In this document: positions 37,541 to 48,473 of the stretch, piece by piece
Numbering within the stretch: the stretch's first letter is position 1
Layout of the letters: each line of letters opens with the position of its first letter
Source of the DNA: Gigaspora margarita
Taxonomy: Eukaryota > Glomeromycota > Glomeromycetes > Diversisporales > Gigasporaceae
Direction of reading: 5' to 3'
Assembly (NCBI GenBank): GCA_009809945.1
Contig: WTPW01000853.1
Coordinates: 60,535-124,534, forward strand
DNA length: 64,000 nucleotides
Position numbers and translations under genes: made by a program
Notes under the pieces: generated by a model
Databases searched by the model: none
What the model saw: only the letters and a program-made list of their open reading frames with translations
Told to the model about the DNA's origin: nothing

Positions 37541-38628
37541 TGTTATCAATATAGAATTAGAGTTAAAAAAATATGCATATAGTTTTTATTATAATTAATC
37601 AGCTGATATGGCTTCTGCTAATGAAATGTACAATGGAATTGAAAAGAACAAATACAAGGCCTTCAGACATTAGAAATTAGTTAATATGGGTTCCACTAAT
37701 AGGAACAAATAATATTGGATATTGATATTGATATAGAATTGAAGTTGAAAAAAAATATTATATGGCCTTTATTTATTATCAAAACTCAACTAATATGGGT
37801 TTTGTTTATAAAGTACATAATATTGGAATTGTTATTGATATGAAATTGAAGTCAAAAATAATCTTTATCTATTATCAAAATTATCTGGTATGGGTTCTGT
37901 TGATGAAACATACTTATAATATTGGATATTGTTATTAATATGGAATTGTATTAAAAAAAAATGAACACAATATTTTGAATAAAAAAATTTGTTAACTAGC
38001 ATATATTACCTGATGACATGCATATTTGAAAAAAAAGTAATTTGGATAAAAGTTAACTCAGAGTATACTTACTTTAATAATATGTGTATTTGGTTGACTA
38101 CGAGCTTTATGCTTGAAGTTGTACTTCAAGTACCTAAAGTTGCACTGTTTAAAATACTAATTAATATATTTTGCTTCTTTTAGTGCAACTAAAGTTGTAG
38201 CTTTAATGCATAAAAACTTCAAGTACAACTATGTGACATAACCAATTAGATGAGCATTAAAAATCTAATAACATAAAAAAAGAAATTCATACCAAAATGA
38301 CAACAGCTTCAATGTTTTCAAAGTACAATGCTTTCTATAATGATTTTAAAAGTAAACTTTGGTAACTACGAAAATGATAGTTTTAACAATAATAATATTC
38401 TAAAAAAAAAACCTATACTGATCATATTTTATAGCAATTATAAAAAAAAATTTTTTATTTATAAAATCAGCTAGCTGATTTTAGAAAAAATCAACTAACC
38501 GGGTCAAAAACTTGGCTTAGCTAATTTTTTTAATTTCAGCTAGAATTACTAACAGTAGTTTGATATACATTTGATGTAATAAAATTCAAATTGCTAATGT
38601 AGTTAGCAATGTAAACTTTTTAAGCATT
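37541..38628. other. AT-rich stretch, no gene seen
   Basis: Loose direct repeats of TAATATTGGATATTGTTATTG type and CTAATATGGGTTCTG words. A short hairpin-prone segment, CTTGAAGTTGTACTTCAAGT, lies at about 38113-38132. I found no coding evidence. Confidence 0.45.
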
Positions 38629-38630
38629 AT

Positions 38631-40379
38631 CATCATGAAATATTTTAAGTAGCTATAAATTGATATATAATGCATAATCATTTTATATTAATTAAAATTA
38701 AATGTTATATATCAATTAACTTGTTATAAATCGATATATATTTATAATTGATAAATATCGTAATTAAAATATAAATTGTTATATATGCATTGAACTATAT
38801 TTTTGAAATGTTTCAAAATTTTGTATGATGTCAAATTAATCAAAAATTTTGTATTATATGATTAGATTAGATCTTTTGTTTATAAATTAAATCATCTATA
38901 TTGTTTTTTTCATTTCTTTTTGTTTTTTTATTTTTGGTTTGTTTTCATTTGTTTTTTTTTTATTTATTTTTAATTTTTTTTTATTTATTTTTTAATTTTT
39001 TTTCATTTTATTTGGCACTTTACAAGAACACTAGCACTTTGCAAGAAAACCAACAACTTTTTGGCACTTTGCAAGTATACTAATATGACTTTACAAGCCA
39101 ACTCAAACTTCTGACACTTTGCAAGAGCCCTTCTAAATCTTCAAGAATGCTTCTTTAGGAAAATGATTTAGTTAGACGCAAGTTTTCACAAGTTTTTGCT
39201 TATTTATTTTCTTTTTTGATACTTTTGTTTTTTGCTTTTTTGTTTTTTTTTAAATTTTTTTTATTAATTTATTTTATTCTAGTACTTTGCGAAAACATGC
39301 TTCTTTAAAAAAATAATTTAGTTAGACACAAGTTTTTGCAAGTTTTTACAAGTTAACCAAGCACTTTACAAAACACAACTAGGTTTCAGCAATTTCTAAA
39401 TTTGAACTCTTATTTCAGAGAAATAGAAATTTGGGGCTTCATTTATTTTTTTTATTAAGTTTGCTTACATATTTTGTTTTTCAGTTTTTTTTTTTTACTT
39501 ATTTTTTTTACTTTTATTTTATTTTATTTATTTCTGACTTTCTTTGAAACTTTGCAAAAAACAATCTGACTTTCCAGCACTTTACAAGAACACCAATTCT
39601 AACTTCTTTGCTATTTTGCAAGAACATACTAGATTCTCTGACAATTTGCAAAAACTCTAACACTTTTGAGATATTTTTAGAAAATAGCAAATATGAGTGA
39701 AGAGAAATAATAGCTAACTGTAGGGTAATGAAAATAAGTATGTAGAGCTAGTATTATGCAATAAAGTGCGAAAATAGTTTAAAAATTACTATTTTTTCAG
39801 TTTTGTTTTTTTTTTGTTATTTTTTTTTACTTCTCTACTATTTTTAGGAAATAGCAAATATAAGCAAATATAATAGCTAAAACAAAAAAAAAGAAATAAT
39901 AGCTAACTACAGGGTGAGGAATTAAGTATATAGAGCTAGTATTATGCGATGAAATGTAAAAGTAGTTTAAAATATTACTATTTTTTTGTATTTATTTTTT
40001 TCAGATTTAGTTTTTTTTGGTTTTATTTTTTTTTGTTGTAAAGAATGTATAATAATATATAATAAATAAAATATATTTAATTTAAAATATAATATATAAT
40101 AATAATAATTAATAAAAAAAATACAAAATTTTATATTAAATTGTGAAATCTTGCAAAAATATACGAAAATATATAAAATATTTAAAAATAAGTATACAGT
40201 ATAATAGTATTAATTAGAATAATTATTCATGATTTTTAATCTGATTACTATTGATTATTACTAATTATTATCAATTACTATCTTAATCGATAGTTCTTAT
40301 TAGGAAGGATTTTAATTAATTACTATCCAATAACTAATAAAAATTGATAGTAATTTCTGTGCAAATTTTGGTGATGATG
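38631..40379. mobile_element. CATCA-tipped 1.75-kb element, copy 4
   Basis: The ends CATCATGAAATATTTTAAGT and, inverted, CATCATCACCAAAATTTGC lie next to TAT (38628-38630) and TA (40380-40381). It is the closest relative of copy 2 (23652-25499): the sub-terminal TTATATATCAATTAACTTGT is nearly the same, but many of the CG dinucleotides have become CA/TG. The interior shares the GTATGTAGAGCTAGTATTAT word, present twice. It is non-coding. Confidence 0.65.
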
Positions 40380-40697
40380 TAAATTTGGTTTCTGTTATTT
40401 TTTAATTATTGTTATATCATATTGTTTTTTGTTATTTTTTAAGGCTTTATTAAAACTTTCTTTATATTCAATTTGGTGCACTAGTTTGGTCTTTTTGTCT
40501 CTAATGAAGGAGTGAAAGAAGGCTGTATCTTAGTATTTGAACTTTAGATCAATTGCTAGAGGAATATTATATTGTATGGGCTTATATACAAAGTTTGTTT
40601 TTAACAGTTTCTTTATTTTAGTCTGGTTTTTAAGTGCATTCAAAACTTTGTCTAGGCTCTATTTATTTGTATTGAAAGAGTGGTCTTTGGTTCTTTG

Positions 40698-40876
40698 AGG
40701 ACCCCGAAACATACATAGATAGGTCAGGTATGAGTTTGCTTATTTTTGAGGTTTTTTATACAGATCTTTTCTATTTATAGTAATTTTTTGCTTATTTTTG
40801 AAGTTTTTCTGCAGATCTTACCTTTTTTAGTAACCCTATAATTAACCTGACCTATCTATATATATTTCGGGGTCCT
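40698..40876. mobile_element. 179-bp AGGACCCC-tipped hAT miniature element
   Basis: The left end AGGACCCCGAAACATACATA and, inverted, AGGACCCCGAAATATATATA form about 31-bp inverted repeats that include GATAGGTCAGG. They are flanked by a perfect 8-bp duplication, GTTCTTTG, at 40690-40697 and 40877-40884. It is the clean, short reference for the copies at 360 and 36456. Confidence 0.95.
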
Positions 40877-41364
40877 GTTCTTTGCATTGCTTTCATAACT
40901 AAATTTGTTTATAGTATTACTAGTTCCTGGGATCTCTGATCATGGGATCAATTTTAACTAACAATTTGACTATAGCTTAGATCTTTGGTCTGGTTAGATA
41001 CTAATTCTATTGTGTGGTCCAATTTGCAGTCCATATCTACATTATTATTCTTATTGTATATTCAGGCATTTTCTAATTTGTTCAACAAATTGTATGTGTT
41101 TGAAGTGCAAATGTTTGTTGTACTTGGTATACTAGTAGAATTTTGGTCTATCTTTGGGGTTGCTAGTTAGGAGTTGATCTTTATTTGTGCTATATAACTG
41201 TTGTATATATCAAAAAAGTTCTCTTTGTCAAGTTTTATTATTGTAATTCTAGTCTCACTATAGGAATGTTGTTGATTGGTTATGTAAAAATCTTGCTAAT
41301 TCATTTTATAGAGCTGGTTACTGTGATTATCCTGGGTTCTGGGTTCTGTATTGTTGGTATCTAG

Positions 41365-41840
41365 GTTTGTTTTCATTTTACAACTGAGATTATGTTTATG
41401 TTTTTTATTAAATAATATAAAAGTATAATACATATATGTACATAATATCCCTAAATTATTATTTGAAAAGTTCAAATTAGACTATTTTATTTGCAATCTA
41501 AAGTTGGCTATGGTAGAACACAATGTTCAATATAGTCTTATTTTCCAAGTCTTAATCTTGAACTTCAGTCCCACCAACCTAACAATGGCCATGGTCTCTG
41601 AAAAATGCTACTAGGAGTTCATGATTTGATTTTCACTATGTCTCATGACTTCAAGTCAAGCCTCAAAGGTTTTGTTATACCAATGATTATATTAAGTCCA
41701 TTATTTGATGTTCTGGGTTCCTGGCTTTCATGGTGCTTTAGTTTTCTAATAAGAATTGATATTTGCCACCAACGAGATTTAAACTGATGACTTCCGATTT
41801 GCAACCTCAGAGCATAACTACTATACTATCGAACCTAAGG
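41365..41840 (-). mobile_element. tRNA-headed retroposon, older copy with the same head as 36686-37320
   Basis: It is flanked by TTGTTGGTATCTAG (41351-41364) and TTGTTAGTATCTAG (41841-41854), 13 of 14 identical. The minus strand begins CCTTAGGTTCGATAGTATAG, then TAGTTATGCTCTGAGGTTGC and CAAATCGGAAGTC. These follow the head of the SINE at 36686-37320 base for base with scattered changes. The B box is decayed (AGTTTAAATCTC). The shared core was not found in this copy; the body appears different. Confidence 0.65.
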
Positions 41841-42339
41841 TTGTTAGTATCTAGATTAGGATTGTTGTTTTAATTATTGTATGAAAATGTTGATCTATGT
41901 TGTAATAATATTATAGTTGGATTTGGCAAGAATGAGCTAATGTATCCACTTTTTTCGCTATTGTAGTTTGTGTTTTCAGAACCTTAGTGGCATGTTTTTT
42001 TTCTTGAAAGGGTTAGTAGAGGTGATATCTTGTGTATTTGAGGTTGTGTAGATAGTTTTCATATATTGTGAGGCAGTGTTGAGCTGTTGGCATTCTATAC
42101 TAAGTAACCCTGTGGAGGTGAGTATTGAAAGAGTACAGTGTTTCATATATGTCTGTTTGCTTTCTTTTCTTTTGAATGTTGGCTTATTTATAGTTATTAT
42201 AGGTTTTTCTAAGTGCCCAGAGGACTGTAATCACAATTTATTTAATCAACCTTTAGTGTTTTTGTTGTTTTCTTTTCTAGGAATTTGTGTACAAGTAATT
42301 GTTGAAAAGAGTTTTGTAATAAATTATATATCTAATATT

Positions 42340-42960
42340 TAAAATTTAAAGAAGGATTTATATATAAATTTTTAAATAAATTTAATTTAACTTATTTTTT
42401 TGCATAAATTTATATATAAAATTAGGCGAGTCAACTCATTTGATTTATAAGTAATAGCACTCATTAGGACATGTCTTGTAACTGATATTGAGAAAATTAA
42501 AATGATTTTTTATAACAAATATAAAAAATTACTAAATGACTTTAATTTACTAAATTTAAATAGAATTCTTTTTAAATAAAATATTTTTTCTTAATTTGTT
42601 ATATCAAGTTTAAAAATTTATTAAAAAACAAACTAACTCTAATGAATAAAATCCCAAAATAGCCAGTTTGGTATAGAAAGAAGCAATTAAATTTATAAAT
42701 TAAATTCAACTTTAACTTTATAAAATTTATTTACCTTTAGTCTTTATTTTTACTGTGTAGTTTCTACAATTTTTATTTTATATTACCAATTTCTAGTTTC
42801 GCCAGTTTCGCCAGTTTCAACAATTTCGCTACGTTCCACCAGTTTAGCCATTTTAGAATTTTTTTAGCGAAAGTCGAAATTAGGGTTTCGACTTTCACCA
42901 GCGCGAAACCCCTAGGTTTCGTCTAATTACTATAGTCCAATCCTAACATTTACTTCAATA
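42340..42960. other. AT-rich stretch downstream of the PAP2 gene, no gene seen
   Basis: No coding frame. A run of TTTCGCCAGTTTCGCCAGTT-type repeats at about 42797-42860 is followed by TTTCGACTTTCACCAGCGCG close to the gene end. It probably includes the 3' untranslated region of the minus-strand gene. Confidence 0.4.
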
Positions 42961-42963
42961 ATT

Positions 42964-43655
42964 CTACCACAACCTATTCCAAATAATTCCAAAGTAAATA
43001 CCTAATAACGTTCCAGCGATTACTTGCTTTTTTGTGTGATAACCTAACGCGACTCTTGACCAAACAACAGATAAAGCAATTAACGAAATCAATAAGATTA
43101 ATATCAGTTTTATAAAAGTTTTAATCGGCGAAGTAACTTGAATTGAATGAATAGATATAAATTCACAAAATTCATGAAAAAATTCATCTAAAGACGAAGT
43201 ATATAATTGTAATGATATAAAAGTTGCAAAATAAATTGTAATTGTTGAATGAGATGACGGCATTCCATAAGAATGTTTTTTTCGTTTGCAATTTATCGGA
43301 CGTGGCTCGCGGATTATGCGTTTTAGAATTTCGACTAATAAATAAAGTGAGTAATCAAAAAAAATTTTTTTTTTTTCGATTATTGAAAATTAATGATAAG
43401 TTTCTTACCAATAATTTTCAAAATGAAACCTCCACCGATCGTATATATTGCATGAAAATTTCGAACATATAAAACTATTAATAATAAAAGAAGAGCTAAC
43501 CAATGTCGGGTCTTAAAAAAAAAAAATAAATCAAATAAAATAAATAAAGCGTATTTTGGCATAAACAGTTATTTTTTTTTTTTTTAAAAAAAAAAAAAAA
43601 AGAGTTAAAGTAATTAAAATCATACATGATCGAGAAATTCTAAAACAAACATCAT
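42964..43655 (-). CDS. PAP2-family membrane lipid phosphatase, dolichyldiphosphatase-like, 3 exons, 167 aa
   Basis: Members remove phosphate from lipid phosphates. The dolichyldiphosphatase branch recycles dolichyl diphosphate in the ER lumen for N-glycosylation (family knowledge). Exons are 43655-43626, 43511-43409 and 43334-42964, all GT...AG, and 504 nt join in one frame. The three catalytic blocks are visible: KRIIREPRP (residues about 49-57), GMPSSHS (about 68-74) and SRVALGYHTKKQ (about 137-148). Hydrophobic segments lie at LALLLLLIVLYV, IYFATFISLQLY, LILILLISLIAL and VIAGTLLGIYFGIIW. Gln in place of the final Asp of the third block is typical of the dolichyldiphosphatase-like branch. 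The start MMFVLEFLDH is a 10-codon first exon chosen because it has a donor in phase with exon 2; it is the least certain part. The substrate cannot be fixed from sequence alone. Confidence 0.85.
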
Positions 43656-43677
43656 CGCGTTTGCGGGTTGAGCAATT

Positions 43678-43834
43678 CAGTCAACTCTTTTTATAACGAA
43701 CTGATGGTTCTGGAAGAAAAAAAAATTCGTTATAGAAAATTATTATGTTTTCTTAAATGTTTATACCGAACTATTATGAAAATTTAAAATTTTGAGTTCG
43801 TTATAAAGAGGTTCGTTATATCCAGAGTCGACTG
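43678..43834. mobile_element. Miniature element with CAGTCAACTC tips, upstream of the PAP2 gene
   Basis: The ends CAGTCAACTCTTTTTATAAC and, inverted, CAGTCGACTCTGGATATAAC are followed on both sides by GAACT/GAACC. TA is present at the right (43835-43836); the left flank is TT, presumably mutated. It is about 157 bp and of the same tip group as 194-1371 and 2460-2633. Another tip of this kind (ACAGTCGACCTTCCTTCATA, about 43934) has no visible partner. Confidence 0.75.
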
Positions 43835-44068
43835 TATCTGGTATTGTAGAGTGTCTACTAACGTACGTTTAAGAAGAGGTTGTATTTGAACATATGTACA
43901 TATGTACGAACTTTATATTCAGTACTATGTTGTACAGTCGACCTTCCTTCATAAGCTCTTCCATAAGTGTGTGTGATACAAATAGCCAATTTAATGTTTC
44001 ATAGTATTCTACAAGTTCTAAGAAGGATCGTACCTAGATAACGTTCTTTAATGGTTGAAAAGCTGTAG

Positions 44069-44182
44069 TTGCTCTCAATCACTACTCTCAATGAATTCGA
44101 TAAAGTATCCGATTGGTCAGCTTAATCAGACCGATCAAATTTTTTGTTGAGTCCATTGAGGGTGGCGTTTGAGAACACCATA
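44069..44182. repeat. Short inverted-repeat element, CTCAATNACTNCTCTCAATG arms
   Basis: GCTCTCAATCACTACTCTCA (44071) and the inverted right end TTCTCAAACGCCACCCTCAA pair imperfectly. GATTGGTC / GACCGATC lies further in. It is about 110 bp; the ends are approximate. Confidence 0.45.
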
Positions 44183-44310
44183 AATTTTGAGCAAAATAAA
44201 AGTTTTTTTACTGGAATGTCACAAATTGCTCGATTATACTCGGACATAACCGGCCATCCATTGTCATCTTGATATTAGTTTTTGTGAAAATATTACTGAT
44301 GGTTTTTGTA

Positions 44311-44468
44311 TACCGGGTGGGTGAAAAGTCCCTTTTACTATCTCTACTAATAATAAAAGTTTTTTTTTTTTATAGTTATATATTTGCAATAATAAAAATG
44401 ATAACCAAAATACAACATTTAATGGTTAACGAAAAGATCCTCTTAAAGGACTTTTCACCCATCCGGCA
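44311..44468. mobile_element. TA-flanked miniature element, ACCGGGTGGGTGAAAAGTCC tips
   Basis: TACCGGGTGGGTGAAAAGTC and, inverted, TGCCGGATGGGTGAAAAGTC are flanked by TA (44309-44310, 44469-44470). The interior is AT-rich and non-coding. An 84-codon open frame across it is incidental. Confidence 0.8.
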
Positions 44469-44539
44469 TATAAATATTAAAAGTATGTTGCAAATTAAAA
44501 CTTTTTACGTGTTGGTTGATTAAAACGATATTAAGTCAT

Positions 44540-45340
44540 TTACTAATCGGACGTTAATTGCAAATTGCTTATGTATGTCCAAGTCTCCGCGTAATCTTAA
44601 TGATAAGAATGGGCAATATCTATTTTTTAACTTTTAAATATTCTAGCATTTTGTTATATTTAATTATCATTTATTACGATTGTTACGATTCACAAATGTA
44701 ACTTGAAATGCATAATTCTGATATTTAAAATCTGCAAATACATCATTGTAATAATTTCAGTCATTGTTAAATCATTTCAATCATTGTTAATAATTTCTGC
44801 CATTACAAAAAATTGTAATGAAATCAAATTTTAAAAGTCTGAATTTTCTGAAAAGTAAGAAAATAAAGGATAATGAAAATATATTCACAAATAACGAGAA
44901 ACGAATATTTCAAACACATAAATAATTTATTTTTGAATGTCTTTTTTATTCAATGCTTTACTGTGATCAGTCTATAAAATAATTCAAATATTTTATGGTA
45001 TTTTTATATAATAAAATTATTGATCTAACTTTATAAACTGAAATAGCAAATCATTGAATAACTATAGAAAACATCAGCGATAGCTCCCTACAAATCATGT
45101 CCGGATAACACCATTAGTGGGAAAAAATTGGCGAATACTGTACAGTAATTTGCCAAATTGCCGTTATTCGACAACTTTTGCTCAATATTATATACGTAAT
45201 TTTTTAGTTAATAACTCGACTAAATTGTTAATAATGATTAATTATTAATAATTCAAGAGGCCTCATCACTGGATGTAATGTTACAAGTAATAGTACATAT
45301 TAAAATCACCCATATTTTAATTATTTTAATTATTGATAAT
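44540..45340. other. AT-rich intergenic stretch, no gene seen
   Basis: It contains three near-repeats of ATTTCAATCATTGTTAAT type at about 44756-44805 but no coding frame. Confidence 0.4.
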
Positions 45341-45346
45341 TTTGGT

Positions 45347-45403
45347 TACCGTATTTTCGCGGAATAACACGCACCCTGCACGTTATTTCGCGAAAATACG
45401 GTA
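45347..45403. repeat. 57-bp palindrome of the GCGAAATAACG family
   Basis: TACCGTATTTTCGCGGAATA is inverted as TTATTTCGCGAAAATACGGT, with CACGCACCCTGCACG between. The outer TATTTTCG word is mirrored exactly in this copy, whereas the copy at 11548 has TAAAACCG and that at 56369 has TATAAG. Confidence 0.75.
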
Positions 45404-45655
45404 ATAAAATATTACAACATTCATAGTTTAAAATTATTTATCTGTAATTTTGTGTGCTCGTGTAAAAATTTGATATCAGGTGTTGCTGCTTATTGCTGAT
45501 ATAGTTATTGATGAAATCACATAACATTATTCCAATATAGAATTTCTTGTGTACAGATATTAGTAAAGATGCATCGGACAAACTTGGGCCCAAAGATCAA
45601 GATAAGAGAACTTATACTGTACTTGACCGAGTTAGTTCCACGCGATATAAAATAT

Positions 45656-45790
45656 AAAGGGGAAAGTCTCTGGACACCTACCAATTTCCACCTACCTAGT
45701 TAGTTAGGGTTAGAGGTTATTTATTGGTTGATTTATATTTAGTAGTGCAAAAATCACGTGAATGGTAGATGTCCGGAGGACTACCCTAAA
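45656..45790. repeat. Miniature inverted-repeat element, CTCTGGACACCTACC arms
   Basis: GTCTCTGGACACCTACCAAT at the left is inverted at the right (GGTAGATGTCCGGAGGACTA). The interior includes GTTAGTTAGGGTTAGAGGTT. It is about 135 bp with unclear target duplication. Confidence 0.6.
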
Positions 45791-46354
45791 GAACCCTTAT
45801 ATTATCATGATTTAGGTAGCGCACTCACAAAAATTATTTCCCCCTGTAATTTTTACTGACAATAAACCATTGTAGTTCAGTGTTGGCATATGACCAGGTC
45901 ATAACAGGTCATATCAAAGTTTAATTAGTAAGATTATATGACTATGATTTCATTAATTAAACCTGGTGATATAATCTGTTACGACTTTGTCATATGACCT
46001 TAGTAATTGAACTTAGTGATATGACCTGTTATATGATTTTATTGTGATATGACCTGTTATGACCAGTCATAACAGGTCATATCACAATAAAGTCATATAA
46101 CCAGATCATAACAGGTCATATCACTAGGTTCAATTACTAAGGTCAATATCACCAGGTTTAATTAATGAAAATCATATAACTGATAACTATAGTTAGGGTC
46201 CGGAATGGGCTGGGTTGGGCCAGGCTTCACTAAACCTGAACTGACCTGTTGAATTATAGGCCCAGGCCAAGCCCGGCCCATTGGATTATAGGCCCAACCT
46301 GAACCCACCCATTGAATTATAGGCCCGACCCAAACCCGCCTATTGACTTATGGG

Positions 46355-47934
46355 TAGGGTCTGGAATGGGCCGGGTCGGGCCGGGTTTTCATAAGCCCGA
46401 TAAAAAGATGTTTAAACCTGGCCCATGCCTAAACCCGATTATAACTAAGCAGGCCGGGCCCGGATCGGGCCCTACCAGGCTTCAAGAAGGCCCAACCCGG
46501 CCCGTTGGCCCACATATATGGAACCAATAAAATTAAAGTTGTATTCTGGTTCTCTATTATATGAGCACAAATTTTACAAACAGCCCGGTTAATTTGAATG
46601 TTTAAGGTTATTTTCAAATTCTATTAATTTGTAGAATTCGAAAATAGCAAACAAGTGACTTCTTCGTTCAAAACTTATGGGAGTACAATTAAAAACTAGA
46701 AAATTTATTATGGCAGATCTAATATAATCATAGATATATACTGTAATATAGCAACTTTTAAACAAGAAACTATATCACTTGACTTAACATGTAAGAGGGT
46801 AAGAAATGTATAAGTAATAAGNAAATTCAAAATAAGATTTAAGATGAGATTTAAAGATACAGAAAGAGATATTTGTNATAAACAAGATTTAAAACAAATT
46901 AGAGAAAGAGTCTTTATTTGATGGGTAAGGATCAAAAGATAACAAAACAATGGTTTTATATTAAAAAAAATAATAGTAGTTTATTAAATATAATGTTTTT
47001 AAGTACAAGAATTATTAGAGAAGAATCAAAAGTAAAGAACTAAAGATGTATTGTCTTGGGGTAAAAGGCAGGGTTTTTATATCTGTAGAAACTTAGTATT
47101 TTCACTATAACAAGAGATAATAATGAGATATAATAATGAGATATTNTGATGAGATATAATAACAAGATAGAATAATGAGGTATTATAATGAGATATAATA
47201 ACAAGTTAGAATAATGAGATGTAATAACGAGATATAATAACGAGATATAATAATGAGATATAATAATAAGATATTACAATAAATTATTATAATGAGTTAT
47301 TATAATGAGTTATTATAATGAGTTATTATAAGAAATTATAGTAAAAATAGCTCCTTTTTAAGAATAGAAAAAAGTTTTTCTAATAAAATTAATACTATAG
47401 ATTTGATTGTTCAAATAAAAATTGTACTATTCTTAATACTTTTATAATATTTTCTAATATTTAAAATTATACTAATATAACAATACCAGAAAACTAGTAT
47501 TAAGGCCGTTTGCAGTTAAGTTTCGTTTAATGTTATTTTTTTGAAATTTGTACGGGGGGGGGGCGGGGAAAAAATTAAACAAACATTAAAATAAACGAGG
47601 TTCAAATGAACCTAAATCAGGTTCAAATAACCTAAATTAGTTTTATTGAGCAAATTAATTTAAAGTTTTATATAATCTAATTAGCGTTCAAATATAAAAA
47701 TTTATTTAAAAATTTTTTAATGCATAGGCCACAGACAATATGCAACTTATTTCAACGGGCTTTTTGGGGTTTGCGGGCTTTTTTTATAAAGCCCGGCCCA
47801 TCCTAGTATTTTAGCGGGCTTGGCATGTGCCCGGCCCACTATAATTATGGGTCTAAAAATATAGGCCCGACCCAGAAATTTTGCAGTACGGGCCGGGTTC
47901 GGGCCCGGGTAGCCCAGCCCGATTCTGTACTCTA
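46355..47934. mobile_element. Inner hAT element of the nest, GGCCCG-rich ends, 1.58 kb
   Basis: The left tip TAGGGTCTGGAATGGGCCGG and the right tip, inverted, TAGAGTACAGAATCGGGCTG are diverged inverted repeats. The flanks CTTATGGG (46347-46354) and CTTATAGG (47935-47942) agree at 7 of 8. GGCCCG words fill both ends (about 46355-46525, 47750-47930). The interior is AT-rich and contains the minisatellite at 47100-47335. No transposase was seen. It appears to be a non-autonomous relative of the element it sits in. Confidence 0.75.
47100..47335. repeat. Minisatellite of ATAATGAGATATAATAACGA units
   Basis: About 20 loose tandem copies of ATAATGAGAT / ATAACAAGAT / TTATAATGAG. One ambiguous base lies at 47146. 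It sits within the inner hAT element. Confidence 0.75.
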
Positions 47935-48473
47935 CTTATAGGCCCGACCTGAACCCACCCATTGAATTGTGGGCCCGTTCTGGGCCCGCCCATTTTTATC
48001 GGGCCAGGCTGGGCCTATAATTCACTGGGCCGGGCCAAATATAAATTTTAAATAAATTAGTGTATCATTTCGTTAGGACCCAAAATTGCAAAGCTCGGGT
48101 TTATAATTCAAATTAAACAATCTTGTAATTTGTCAATACGTAATAAATCATCTGACCACGTGATCCATTATCTCAACCTTACTATTTTTTAAGTGAAAAA
48201 TTTTTACAACCGAGCCCAAACTCTTGTTCACAATCGAAGCTAAATCGACACCTATTGCCAAAGTTTTCTCACCAATCTTAACACCAGCTTCAATTAAAAA
48301 ATTAAGATATAATGTTTTTGAAGTCAAATAACAATAATCAATTTAACTTGGTGAATTAAGTTCACCTAATAAGTTTTATAAGCCGGTTTAATATTTGATT
48401 CAAATACATTGCTCAAAAAAAAACTGCATAATTGCAGGAAAAAAAAAACTATACTAAGAAAAAAACTATTAGT

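Larger units (their letters stand above)
40390..42340 (-). pseudogene. Decayed coding-like tract, unrecognised, with two insertions
   Basis: The minus strand has protein-like wording in several frames. Examples are YNIPLAIDLKFKY and FFHSFIRDKKTKLVHQIEY at about 40460-40570, KVLNALKNQTKIKKLLKTN nearby, and NKHLHFKHIQFVEQIRKCLN at about 41070-41140. Composition is less AT-extreme than in neighbouring repeats. The tract is heavily broken and interrupted by a hAT element (40698-40876) and a retroposon (41365-41840). I cannot assign a family. It may be an old host gene or an old mobile element. Confidence 0.4.

Noticed and set aside
46312-46617. Pro/Gly-rich open frames on both strands
   Set aside because: They come from the GGCCCG-saturated ends of two hAT elements.
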